Source: Bradyrhizobium sp. SRS-191
GTDB taxonomy: Bacteria; Pseudomonadota; Alphaproteobacteria; Rhizobiales; Xanthobacteraceae
DNA: 64,000 bases
Assembly: GCF_024586915.1 (NCBI RefSeq)
Contig: NZ_JANBVS010000006.1
Span: 186,001-250,000 of the forward strand
Direction of reading: 5' to 3'
A program made the position numbers and the translations under genes. The notes under the pieces are model-generated. The model made no database searches. It saw only the letters and a list, made by a program, of their open reading frames with translations, and was not told the origin of the DNA. Within the stretch, counting starts at the first letter, position 1. Every line of letters begins with the position of its first letter. Positions 36,493-45,476 of the stretch are shown in pieces.

Positions 36493-37605
36493 ATGACACG
36501 TGTCCTTATCACCGGAGGCGCAGGATTCATCGGCTCGCACACGGCCGATGCACTGATCTCCGCAGGCCACGAGGTCCGGCTGATCGACTCTCTCTCTCCC
36601 CAGGTGCACGGCGCGCAGCGTCAACGCCCCTCCTACCTGAACGCGGATGCCGAGCTGATGGTCGGCGATGTCACCGACGCCGTCATGGTCGAGCGGGCGT
36701 TGCGCGGCGTCGACAAGGTGCTGCATCTGGCCTCCAGCGTCGGCGTCGGCCAGAGCATGTACGACATCGAGCCCTATGTCCGCACCAATGAGCTCGGGAC
36801 CGCCGTGCTGCTGCAGGCCTTGGCCAATCGCCCTGTCGCGCGGCTGGTGGTCGCGTCATCGATGAGCGTCTATGGCGAGGGCGCTTGCCGGACCGCAGAT
36901 GGCGCAACGGTCGCGCCGGACGAGCGTACGCTGGCACAGCTCAGGCGCGGCGACTGGGAGCTCGCCGACTCGGATGGTCGCCCGCTCGAGCCCATTCCGA
37001 CGCCGGAGACCAAGCAGCCCACGCTGAGCTCGATCTACGCGCTGAACAAATATGCCCAGGAGCGGATGTGCCTGATCACCGGCAAGGCGTATGGCATCCC
37101 GACGCTGGCGCTGCGTTTCTTCAACGTGTTCGGACCCCGCCAGGCGCTCTCCAATCCCTACACCGGCGTGCTCGCGATCTTCGCAGCCCGCCTCCTCAAC
37201 GATCGTCCGCCGCTCGTCTTCGAGGACGGCCTGCAGCGCCGCGACTTCGTCCACGTCCATGACGTGGCACGCGCCTGTGTGCTCGCGCTCGACGGCGACC
37301 AGTCCGATGACGTTCTCAACGTCGGCTCCGGACAGAGTCGCACGATTGTCTCTGTCGCTGAAGATCTCGCCCGCGTCATGGGCCGGTCGCAGATGACGCC
37401 ATCGATCACCGGCAAGTACCGCGCGGGAGATATCCGGCACTGCTTCGCCGACATCACCAAGAGCGAGCGCCTGCTCGGCTTCAGGCCGCAGGTCCGCTTC
37501 GAGGATGGGCTTTCCGATCTGGCGGGCTATCTCGCTGGCCAGATCGCCGAGGACCGGGCTGAGAAGGCCACCGATGAGCTGTTGCGTCGTGGGCTTGTAG
37601 CATGA
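36493..37605 (+). CDS. NAD-dependent sugar epimerase/dehydratase A
   Basis: The 370-residue extended SDR starts MTRVLITGGAGFIGSHTADA (Rossmann glycine motif). It has the catalytic YxxxK in SSIYALNKYAQERM, and FNVFGPRQALSNPYTGVLAI, typical of UDP-sugar 4-epimerases. An inserted segment at about residues 130-170 is unusual. GGAG lies 9 nt upstream of ATG 36493. The substrate is not assigned. Its end overlaps the next gene by 4 bp. Confidence 0.88.
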   Translation: MTRVLITGGAGFIGSHTADALISAGHEVRLIDSLSPQVHGAQRQRPSYLNADAELMVGDVTDAVMVERALRGVDKVLHLASSVGVGQSMYDIEPYVRTNELGTAVLLQALANRPVARLVVASSMSVYGEGACRTADGATVAPDERTLAQLRRGDWELADSDGRPLEPIPTPETKQPTLSSIYALNKYAQERMCLITGKAYGIPTLALRFFNVFGPRQALSNPYTGVLAIFAARLLNDRPPLVFEDGLQRRDFVHVHDVARACVLALDGDQSDDVLNVGSGQSRTIVSVAEDLARVMGRSQMTPSITGKYRAGDIRHCFADITKSERLLGFRPQVRFEDGLSDLAGYLAGQIAEDRAEKATDELLRRGLVA

Positions 37606-38663
37606 CGGATCTGGCCTCCTCCGCCCCCATCGTAATCACCGGCGGCTGCGGCTTCATCGGCTGCAATCTCGCCGACCGGCTCGCCACGCGCGGCGACAAC
37701 GTCCTGATCCTGGACAGCCTCGTCCGCGCCGGCGTGCGTGAGAATGCGCAATGGCTGAAATCCCGGCACGGCGACCGGATCACGATCGCGGTCGGCGACA
37801 TCAGGGATCCCATCACCGTCATCGACAGCATCAAGCCGGCGAAGGCCGTGCTGCACCTCGCCGCGCAGGTCGCAGTGACGTCGAGCCTCGACAGCCCGAT
37901 GGACGATTTCGAGATCAACGCCCGCGGCACCCTCAACGTGCTCGAGGCCGTCCGGCTGCACAACCCGTCAGCGGCCATGCTGTTCGCGTCGACCAACAAG
38001 GTCTACGGCCGCCTGATCGGCAACGACGAGATCGTCCGCACCGGCCAGCGCTATCAGCCGATCTATGCTGCCTTGAGGCAAGGCGTCTCCGAGGCCGCCC
38101 CCCTCGATCTCTACAGTCCCTATGGCTGTTCGAAGGGCGCCGCCGATCAATATGTCCACGACTATTCCAGAGTTTATGGCCTGAAGACCGCCGTGCTGCG
38201 GATGAGCTGCATCTACGGGCCGCGCCAGTTCGGCACCGAGGATCAGGGCTGGATCGCGCATTTCGTGCTCTCTGCCTTGCGCGGCACGCCGTTGACGATC
38301 TATGGCGACGGCTGCCAGGTCCGGGACGCGCTCTACGTCGCCGATGCGGTGGACGCGTGGCTCGCAGTGCTCGACGGGATCGACGCGGCCCGTGGCCGCC
38401 TCTTCAATCTCGGCGGCGGCCCATCGAACGCGATCAGCCTGCTGGAGCTGATCGATCTGATCACGCCGCTGGCCGGCCCGCCCTCCTTCAGCTTCGCGGA
38501 TTGGCGTCCGGGCGATCAGCCTTGGTACGTCTCGGATATCACGGCGCTGAACCGCGCCACCGGTTGGCAGCCAAGGACGACATTCGCTGACGGCCTGCGT
38601 GGCCTCCACAATTGGCTCGCAGGGCGGTTTGCGCAAGCCTCCGGCCGGGAGGCGCTGGCATGA
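37602..38663 (+). CDS. NAD-dependent sugar epimerase/dehydratase B (CDP-paratose epimerase-like)
   Basis: The 353-residue extended SDR has ITGGCGFIGCNLADRLATRG, NKVYGRLIGNDEIVR, the catalytic YSPYGCSKGAADQYV, and RMSCIYGPRQFGTEDQGWIA. The last motif and the loop around NKVYG are typical of CDP-tyvelose/paratose 2-epimerase-like proteins. The specific substrate is unknown. It overlaps both neighbours by 4 bp. Confidence 0.87.
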   Translation: MTDLASSAPIVITGGCGFIGCNLADRLATRGDNVLILDSLVRAGVRENAQWLKSRHGDRITIAVGDIRDPITVIDSIKPAKAVLHLAAQVAVTSSLDSPMDDFEINARGTLNVLEAVRLHNPSAAMLFASTNKVYGRLIGNDEIVRTGQRYQPIYAALRQGVSEAAPLDLYSPYGCSKGAADQYVHDYSRVYGLKTAVLRMSCIYGPRQFGTEDQGWIAHFVLSALRGTPLTIYGDGCQVRDALYVADAVDAWLAVLDGIDAARGRLFNLGGGPSNAISLLELIDLITPLAGPPSFSFADWRPGDQPWYVSDITALNRATGWQPRTTFADGLRGLHNWLAGRFAQASGREALA

Positions 38664-39949
38664 CCCGCGTCGCCCTGATCAATCCGAACTGGACGTTCGA
38701 CGGCAGCATTTACTTCGGCTGCCGCAGCCCACATCTGCCCCTCGAGCTCGGGATCTCCGAGCACCTGCTACGTGAGGCCGGCCACGCGACGCTGCTGCTC
38801 GACGCGCACATGTTCGACCTGACGCCGTCCGACATTCTGGCCGAGCTCTTGACGTTCCGTCCCGACATGATCGTGCTGACGACGGCCCCCACCTATCTGT
38901 TCTGGCGCTGCGCCCCGCCCGAGTTGCGGGTGCCGCAGGAGCTGGTGTCGGTTCTGCGCGAGAGCGGAGCAACCCTCGTCGCTGTCGGCCCGCACGGCTC
39001 GACCACGCCGCGAGCGACCTTGCGAAAACTCGGGGTCGACCTCGTCGTGATGGGAGAATGCGAACAGGCCGTGAGACGGCTGGCCGATGGCCAGCGCGAT
39101 TTCCGCGGTCTCTGCTTTGCAGATGCGCACGGCGCGATCCGCATCCACGGCGGACCGCTGGCCGCCAGCTTCATCGATCAGCCGGCGCTGCAATGGCCAG
39201 CCGAAATGATCCGCCGGCATGAGCACCACCATCATCGCTTCGAGGCCAAGCCGGTCGGGCCGGGAGCCGAGGTCGAGGCGTCGCGCGGTTGTCCGTATCA
39301 CTGCACGTTCTGCGCCAAAGACAATTTTCGCAACGCCTACCGCAAGCGCCCGGCTGCCGTGACCCTCGATGAGATCGATGCCCTGCTGACACAGGATGTC
39401 GAATATGTCTACTTCGTCGACGAGATCTTCCTGCCCAATCCCGAGCTGCTGCAGGCGCTCGTGGGCCGCGGCCTCAAATTCGGTGTGCAGACCAGGATCG
39501 ACCTGTGGAAGCCCGAGATGCTGGCTTTGCTCGGGCGCGCCGGCTGCGTGTCGATCGAGGCTGGCATCGAGAGCCTGTCGCCTGAGGGCCGCGCCGCGCT
39601 GGCCAAGAACTGCCGCATGACCACCGAGCAGCTCGCTGAGCGCCTGGTCGAAGCGCGGCGGCACGTTCCGTTCGTACAGGCCAATCTGATCGAAATGCCG
39701 CAGGACGACGATCCGGTCGTGCAACGCTGGCGCCAGCGCATGCAGGATGCCGGCGTCTGGGCCAACGATCCCGTGCCGCTGTACCCGTATCCGGGCTCGC
39801 CGGACTATCAGAAGCTGTGGGGCACGCCCGACGACCAAGCCTGGGAGCGGGCTCATGCCCACTACCTGACGCTCTTCAGCCAGTTCAGTGACGTTCAGAA
39901 CGATCGCCCTGTGCCATTGGCCGCGCTCGAAATGCAGGTCGCGCCATGA
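38660..39949 (+). CDS. B12-binding radical SAM protein (rhizo-twelve type)
   Basis: The 429-residue protein has an N-terminal cobalamin-binding-like domain (about residues 1-150: TRVALINPNWTFDGSIYFG, ALGPHG-like VGPHGSTTPRATL, MGECEQAVRRL). A radical SAM domain follows, with the cluster motif CPYHCTFCAKDN (Cys-x3-Cys-x2-Cys), at about residue 215. Further segments: EYVYFVDEIFLPNPELLQAL and SIEAGIESLSPEGRAAL. Such enzymes often methylate unactivated carbons or rearrange sugars. The family corresponds, from memory, to TIGR04295, a component of the so-called rhizo-twelve gene cluster. It overlaps both neighbours. Confidence 0.87.
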   Translation: MTRVALINPNWTFDGSIYFGCRSPHLPLELGISEHLLREAGHATLLLDAHMFDLTPSDILAELLTFRPDMIVLTTAPTYLFWRCAPPELRVPQELVSVLRESGATLVAVGPHGSTTPRATLRKLGVDLVVMGECEQAVRRLADGQRDFRGLCFADAHGAIRIHGGPLAASFIDQPALQWPAEMIRRHEHHHHRFEAKPVGPGAEVEASRGCPYHCTFCAKDNFRNAYRKRPAAVTLDEIDALLTQDVEYVYFVDEIFLPNPELLQALVGRGLKFGVQTRIDLWKPEMLALLGRAGCVSIEAGIESLSPEGRAALAKNCRMTTEQLAERLVEARRHVPFVQANLIEMPQDDDPVVQRWRQRMQDAGVWANDPVPLYPYPGSPDYQKLWGTPDDQAWERAHAHYLTLFSQFSDVQNDRPVPLAALEMQVAP

Positions 39950-41070
39950 GCAGGGTGAGGCGCCAGCGCGTCCTGATGACCACCGATACCGTGGGCGGCG
40001 TGTGGAGATACGCCACCAGCCTCGCAACCGCGCTGGGCGACCTTGGCGTCGAGGTTCACCTCGTCACTCTGGGGCGTCGGATGAGCTCCGATCAGCGCGC
40101 GGACATCGCCGGAAGCGGCATCCGAGTGATCGAAACCGATCTGGCCCTGGAATGGCAGGATCCGGAAGGACGCGACGTCGATGAAGCAAGGCGCGTGCTG
40201 CATGCCATCGCATGCGACGTGGAGCCCGATGTCGTCCATCTCAACAGCTTCCGCGAGGCGACGTTCGACTGGGAAGCGCCGGTCCTCGTCGTGACCCACT
40301 CCTGCGTTGGATCGTGGGGGCTGGCCTGCAACGAAACGCAATTTCTGCAAGACCCACAGTGGCAGTGCTACAGCGCGCGTGTGACCGAGGGATTGCGGCG
40401 TGCCGCCGCCTGGGTCGCGCCAAGCAGTGCCTTTGGCGAGGTCGTGGGGAGGCTCTATGATCCGCCACGCCCACGGAGGCTGATCTGGAACGGCATCGCC
40501 TCACGCGACGACCTTCCGGCGAACAAACAGATGGTCGTGCTCGCGGCCGGGCGGATGTGGGACAAAGCCAAGAACGTGCGCGCACTCGCCGAGATCGCGG
40601 CCGGATGTCCCTGCCCGATCCATGTTGCAGGATCAGGCTTGGATCGAGCCGGCTCCGCGGAACATCTGCATGCCCTTGGCGAGCTCGCCCATGCCGAGTT
40701 GCAGCAGCGGATGAGCCATGCCGCGATCTTCGTGAGCCCGGCGCTGTACGAGCCGTTCGGCTTGTCGGTGCTGGAGGCCGCCGCCGCCGGCTGCGCGCTG
40801 GTGCTGTCGGACATTCCGACGTTTAGAGAGCTTTGGCAGGACGCCGCCGTTTTCGTGCCCCCTGGCGACATCAGCGCGCTGCGGAGCACCCTGCACTGGC
40901 TCGCTGCGGATCAGCCCGCGCGGCGCGTGCTGCAGGAGACGGCACGCCAAAGGTCTCGCCGCTATTCGTTGCGCCGGGCGGCGAAAGCCTACGTCGATCT
41001 CTACAGCGAGCTGTTGGCCACGGCGTCGCCGGATCCTCACTCCAACATCCCCGCCGAGGCGTTTGCATGA
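39946..41070 (+). CDS. GT4-type glycosyltransferase
   Basis: The 374-residue protein starts MTTDTVGGVWRYATSLATAL after a short basic tail and ends with the donor-site motif SPALYEPFGLSVLEAAAAGC (E-x7-E). The linker VLAAGRMWDKAKNVRALAEI is also typical of retaining GT-B enzymes of family GT4. The donor and acceptor are not known. It overlaps both neighbouring genes (ATGA). Confidence 0.88.
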   Translation: MSRVRRQRVLMTTDTVGGVWRYATSLATALGDLGVEVHLVTLGRRMSSDQRADIAGSGIRVIETDLALEWQDPEGRDVDEARRVLHAIACDVEPDVVHLNSFREATFDWEAPVLVVTHSCVGSWGLACNETQFLQDPQWQCYSARVTEGLRRAAAWVAPSSAFGEVVGRLYDPPRPRRLIWNGIASRDDLPANKQMVVLAAGRMWDKAKNVRALAEIAAGCPCPIHVAGSGLDRAGSAEHLHALGELAHAELQQRMSHAAIFVSPALYEPFGLSVLEAAAAGCALVLSDIPTFRELWQDAAVFVPPGDISALRSTLHWLAADQPARRVLQETARQRSRRYSLRRAAKAYVDLYSELLATASPDPHSNIPAEAFA

Positions 41071-42194
41071 AGTGCGTGCTGTTCTACCACGCGTTCTCGT
41101 CCTGCTGGAACAATGGCAATGCGCATTTCCTGCGCGGCGTCGCGCGCGAGCTTCATGCCCTCGGACACGAGGTCATCGTTTATGAGCCGGCCGATGGCTG
41201 GAGCCGTCTCAACGCGGTTGAGGACGGTGGCGAGGCCAGTCTGAGCGAGGTGCCGGAGCTGTTTCGAGGCGTCGATGTCAGACCTTACGATTGTGCATTC
41301 GACCTGTCCCGTGCGCTCGACGGTGCCGATCTGGTCGTGGTGCACGAGTGGAACGCGCCGGATCTGATCGAAGCGATCGGCCGTCACCGTATCGCCAGCG
41401 GCCGCTACGCTCTGTTATTCCACGATACGCATCATCGCGCCGTCACGGCGCCGCAAGAGCTCGCGCGCTTCGATCTCGCCGGCTATGACGGCGTCCTCGC
41501 CTTTGGCGAGGTGCTGCGCCAGATCTATCTGAAGCTCGGCTGGGCCCGACGCGCGTTCACGTGGCACGAGGCTGCCGACATCGCCCTGTACCGTCCGTTG
41601 CCCGACGTCACTCCGCAACACGACCTCGTGTGGGTCGGCAATTGGGGCGACAACGAGCGCAGCGTCGAGCTGCGCGACTATCTCATAGACCCGATCGCCG
41701 CTCTCCGGCTCAATGCAACGATCTACGGCGTGCGTTATCCGGACGACGCGCAGTTGGCGATGCAGCGGGCGGGCATTCGGTACGGCGGCTGGCTGCCGGC
41801 GCACCACGTCCCCGAAGCGTTCGCTGCGGCCCGCGTCACGGTTCATGTTCCTCGTGCGCCCTATGCGCAATCGCTGCCGGGCATTCCCACCATCCGCATG
41901 TTCGAGGCCATGGCCTGCGGCATTCCGATTGTCTCGGCCCCTTGGAGCGATGTCGAGAGCCTGTTCCCCGACGGCACCTATCTGCGCGCGGCCAGCGGCG
42001 ACGACATGCGCCGCGGGCTACGGAGCCTGTTGAGTGATCCGGAGTTGGCCGCCGCCATCGCCGACAAGGCGCGCCGCACGGTTTTGGCGCGTCACACCTG
42101 CCGCCACCGGGCGCAGCAATTGCTAGACATCGCCGGGACGTTGACCAGCGGCGCGACCCGGATGTCGAGCGCGTTCGAAGGAGCCGCGTCATGA
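41067..42194 (+). CDS. CgeB-like glycosyltransferase B
   Basis: The 375-residue protein begins MKCVLFYHAFSSCWNNGNAH and has the acceptor-side segment LLFHDTHHRAVTAPQELARF. A donor half follows, with GIPTIRMFEAMACGIPIVSA and a C-terminal RTVLARHTCRHRAQQLLDIA. It belongs to the same CgeB-like group as its neighbours but is the most divergent of the four. No signal peptide is present. Its start and stop overlap the adjacent genes. Confidence 0.82.
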   Translation: MKCVLFYHAFSSCWNNGNAHFLRGVARELHALGHEVIVYEPADGWSRLNAVEDGGEASLSEVPELFRGVDVRPYDCAFDLSRALDGADLVVVHEWNAPDLIEAIGRHRIASGRYALLFHDTHHRAVTAPQELARFDLAGYDGVLAFGEVLRQIYLKLGWARRAFTWHEAADIALYRPLPDVTPQHDLVWVGNWGDNERSVELRDYLIDPIAALRLNATIYGVRYPDDAQLAMQRAGIRYGGWLPAHHVPEAFAAARVTVHVPRAPYAQSLPGIPTIRMFEAMACGIPIVSAPWSDVESLFPDGTYLRAASGDDMRRGLRSLLSDPELAAAIADKARRTVLARHTCRHRAQQLLDIAGTLTSGATRMSSAFEGAAS

Positions 42195-43279
42195 ACATCT
42201 GCTTTTTCGGCTCCAGCCTCGTCTCATCCTACTGGAACGGTGCCGCGACCTACTACCGCGGTATGCTCAAGGAGATCGCCAGGCTTGGTCATGATGTCAC
42301 CTTCTACGAGCCGGACGCCTTCGAGCGGCAGGCGCATCGCGATATCGCGGATCCGCCCTGGGCCCGCGTCGTGGTCTATCCTGCAACGCAGGACGGCTGG
42401 CAGCGCTCGCTCGACGACGCGGTCCGATCGGCGGACCTTCTGATCAAGGCCAGTGGCGTCGGCGTGTTCGATGCCGAGCTCGATGACGCCATAGCGGCGA
42501 TCGAAGGCCGTGCGCTGCGGTTCTACTGGGACGTCGACGCGCCAGCCACCTTGGATGCAATCGCCGCAGATGCCGGGCATCATCTGCGTCGCGCCATTCC
42601 GCGTTACGATGCGGTTCTGACCTACGGCGGCGGCGATCCGGTCGTGACGGCCTATCGCAACGTCGGCGCGCGCGATTGCGTGCCGATCTACAATGCACTC
42701 GATCCCGACACCCACCATCCGGCAGCGGCCCGCGCGGATTTCGACTCGGACCTCAATCTGCTCGCCAATCGCCTGCCCGACCGTGAGGCCCGCATCGAGC
42801 GCTTCTTCATCGACGCTGCCAGCCGGCTGCCGGGGAAACGCTTCGTGCTCGGCGGCTCCGGCTGGCACGACAAGCCGATGCCGGCGAACATTCGTGCCGT
42901 CGGCCATGTCGGAACCGGCGATCACAACGCCTTCTTCGGCTCGGCGCGCGCGACGTTGAACGTCAACCGCGACAGCATGGCGACCTACGGCTTCTCGCCG
43001 CCGACCCGCGTCTTCGAGGCGGCGGGCGCGGGCGCCTGCCTCATCACCGACCAATGGGACGGCATCGAGCTCTTCCTCGAGCCCGACCGCGAAATCCTGG
43101 TGGCCGCCGATGGCGCCGCCGTCGCAGCGCATCTCGACGCACTCTCACCCGCGCGCGCACGCGCCATCGGTGAACGCGGCCGCGCGCGCGTCATGGCGCA
43201 TCACACCTACCGTCAGCGCGCGCGACAATTCCACACCCTGCTTCAAGGCAGACGCCCCCGTATCGAGGCTGCAGAATGA
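42191..43279 (+). CDS. CgeB-like glycosyltransferase C
   Basis: The 362-residue protein starts MNICFFGSSLVSSYWNGAAT and contains LRFYWDVDAPATLDAIAADA, LTYGGGDPVVTAYRNVGARD, LNVNRDSMATYGFSPPTRVF and EAAGAGACLITDQWDGIELF. This is the family pattern of CgeB-like glycosyltransferases, with a conserved asparagine-containing motif (LNVNR) before the donor helix. It overlaps both neighbouring genes by 4 bp. Confidence 0.85.
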   Translation: MNICFFGSSLVSSYWNGAATYYRGMLKEIARLGHDVTFYEPDAFERQAHRDIADPPWARVVVYPATQDGWQRSLDDAVRSADLLIKASGVGVFDAELDDAIAAIEGRALRFYWDVDAPATLDAIAADAGHHLRRAIPRYDAVLTYGGGDPVVTAYRNVGARDCVPIYNALDPDTHHPAAARADFDSDLNLLANRLPDREARIERFFIDAASRLPGKRFVLGGSGWHDKPMPANIRAVGHVGTGDHNAFFGSARATLNVNRDSMATYGFSPPTRVFEAAGAGACLITDQWDGIELFLEPDREILVAADGAAVAAHLDALSPARARAIGERGRARVMAHHTYRQRARQFHTLLQGRRPRIEAAE

Positions 43280-44421
43280 ACCTCAATATCGTCGTCATCG
43301 GATTGTCGGTCACTTCGTCCTGGGGCAACGGTCACGCCACAACCTACCGCGCGCTGCTCGCGGCGCTGACGCGTCGCGGTCACAGCGTAACATTCCTGGA
43401 GCGCGACGTGCCGTGGTACCGCGATCATCGCGACCTGACCGATCCCCGCGACTGGCGCATCCATCTCTACAAGGAGCTTCCGGAGCTGCCGCGCAGGTTC
43501 GGCGCGCTGATCCGCGATGCCGACCTTGTCATCATCGGATCCTACGTGCCGGACGGCATCGCCATCGCCGACTGGGTGACCTCGCATGCCCAGGGCGTCA
43601 CGGCATTTTACGACATCGACACTCCGGTTACGCTCGCCGGTCTCGAGGATGGTCACGGCTTGTCGTATCTGTCGGCGTCGATGATTCCCCGCTTCGATCT
43701 TTATCTCTCGTTTTCCGGCGGGCCAGCGTTAGCCATGGTCGAGGATCTCTACGGCAGTCCGATGGCGCGCGTGCTCTACTGCAGCGCCGACACCGAGCTG
43801 TATCAACCGCGCGACGTTCCCAATCGCTGGTCGCTCGGCTATCTCGGCACCTACAGCGCTGATCGTCAGCCCCAGCTCGAGAACCTGCTGCTCGCGCCGG
43901 CGCGCGCCACGCCTGATGCGCGTTTCGCCATCGCCGGAGCGCAATATCCGGACGACATCGTCTGGCCTGCCAATGTCGATCGGATCACACACCTCCCGCC
44001 GCACCAACATGCCGATTTTTTTGCCGCCCAGCACTTCACCCTGAACGTCACCCGCGCCGACATGCGTAACCTCGGCTTTTCGCCGAGCGTCCGGCTGTTC
44101 GAAGCCGCGGCCTGCGCCGCGCCGGTGCTCTCCGATGCCTGGCCCGGTCTGGAGACGATCTTCACGCCAAACAAGGAAATCCTTGTGGTGTCCTCGCCGC
44201 GGGAGGTTGCGACGATCCTGCGCGAGATGCCGGAGGACACCCGTCGGGCGGTAGGCGACCGAGCCCGCCGCCGCGTGCTGCGTGATCACACCCCCGATCA
44301 CCGGGCACGGCAGCTCGAAGACTACCACCGCGAGGCGCTCGCCCGGCGCGCCCGGCTCGCGCGGCGCTCCGCCGTTTCTGCGACATCTGATGCCATCGAA
44401 CTCAAGCTGGGACTGTCATGA
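43276..44421 (+). CDS. CgeB-like glycosyltransferase D, paralogue of A
   Basis: The 381-residue protein is close to the gene at 31556. Corresponding segments: VTSSWGNGHATTYRALLAAL, HSVTFLERDVPWYRDHRDL, FYDIDTPVTLAGL, LGYLGTYSADRQPQLENLLL, and LNVTRADMRNLGFSPSVRLF. Both likely use similar donors. The duplicates sit at opposite ends of the module. The C-terminus has an extra basic tail of about 25 residues. Confidence 0.85.
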   Translation: MNLNIVVIGLSVTSSWGNGHATTYRALLAALTRRGHSVTFLERDVPWYRDHRDLTDPRDWRIHLYKELPELPRRFGALIRDADLVIIGSYVPDGIAIADWVTSHAQGVTAFYDIDTPVTLAGLEDGHGLSYLSASMIPRFDLYLSFSGGPALAMVEDLYGSPMARVLYCSADTELYQPRDVPNRWSLGYLGTYSADRQPQLENLLLAPARATPDARFAIAGAQYPDDIVWPANVDRITHLPPHQHADFFAAQHFTLNVTRADMRNLGFSPSVRLFEAAACAAPVLSDAWPGLETIFTPNKEILVVSSPREVATILREMPEDTRRAVGDRARRRVLRDHTPDHRARQLEDYHREALARRARLARRSAVSATSDAIELKLGLS

Positions 44422-45476
44422 CCATTCGTTCTACGATTTCATCCCGTCCATCCCACCGAACGCTCGTCGCCGGCGGCGCAGGCTTCATCGGCTCGCACAT
44501 CTGCGACACATTGCTGCGACGTGGCGATACCGTGATCTGTGTCGACAATCTGCACACCGGCTCGCAGCGCAACATCCGCCCGCTGCTCAATCATCCCAAT
44601 TTCAGCTTCCTTGCCCACGACGTGCGCGAGCCGCTCGAGATCGAAGCACCGCTCGATCGCATCTACAATCTGGCTTGTCCGGCGTCGCCGCCGCACTATC
44701 AGCAGGATCCGATCGGCACGATGAAGACCTGCGTGCTCGGGATGCTCAATCTGCTGGAGCTCGCACGCGAAAAATCCGCGCGTATCCTGCAGGCCTCGAC
44801 CAGCGAAGTCTATGGCGACCCCGAGATCCATCCGCAGCCGGAGAGCTATGTCGGCCACGTCAACACCATAGGCCCCCGCGCATGCTATGATGAAGGCAAG
44901 CGCGCCGCCGAAACCCTGATGTTCGATGCGCAGCGCATGCACGGCCTGGAGATCAAGGTTGCCCGCATCTTCAACACCTATGGCCCGCGCATGCACGAGA
45001 ACGACGGCCGGGTCGTCTCCAACTTCATCGTTCAGGCGCTGCGTGGCGCGCCGATCACGATCTACGGGTCTGGCAGCCAGACGCGCAGCTTCTGCTTCGT
45101 CGACGATCTCGTCCGCGGACTAGAAAAATTGATGGAAAGTCCGGCGGAGGTGACGGGTCCGGTGAATCTCGGCAATCCGCATGAGCTGACCATCGAGGCG
45201 ATCGCCCGGGAGGTGCTGACATGCACCCGCTCGGCCTCCACCCTGGAATTCAAGCCGCTTCCGGTCGACGATCCCAAGCGGCGCAAGCCAGTGATTTCGA
45301 CGGCGGAACAGCTACTGGATTGGCACCCGCGGGTTGCCCTGCGTGAAGGGCTGGAATCGACCATCGCCTATTTTGCCCTCGAGGTCGCCGGCCGTGAGCC
45401 GTCCGCAGACATTCAAACCGCCGCGCCGGCGCGACGAGGACGCTCTGTAAGGCTCACACTCGCGCGTTCCGACTGA
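44418..45476 (+). CDS. UDP-glucuronic acid decarboxylase (UDP-xylose synthase)
   Basis: The 352-residue extended SDR has LVAGGAGFIGSHICDTLLRR, VDNLHTGSQRNI and IYNLACPASPPHYQQDPIGT. It also has the UXS hallmark LQASTSEVYGDPEIHPQPES, the catalytic GPRACYDEGKRAAETL, and IFNTYGPRMHENDGRVVSNF. It forms UDP-xylose from UDP-glucuronate. As last gene of the module it points to xylose as a component. The C-terminal 30 residues are a basic tail not needed for activity. Confidence 0.93.
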   Translation: MTIRSTISSRPSHRTLVAGGAGFIGSHICDTLLRRGDTVICVDNLHTGSQRNIRPLLNHPNFSFLAHDVREPLEIEAPLDRIYNLACPASPPHYQQDPIGTMKTCVLGMLNLLELAREKSARILQASTSEVYGDPEIHPQPESYVGHVNTIGPRACYDEGKRAAETLMFDAQRMHGLEIKVARIFNTYGPRMHENDGRVVSNFIVQALRGAPITIYGSGSQTRSFCFVDDLVRGLEKLMESPAEVTGPVNLGNPHELTIEAIAREVLTCTRSASTLEFKPLPVDDPKRRKPVISTAEQLLDWHPRVALREGLESTIAYFALEVAGREPSADIQTAAPARRGRSVRLTLARSD

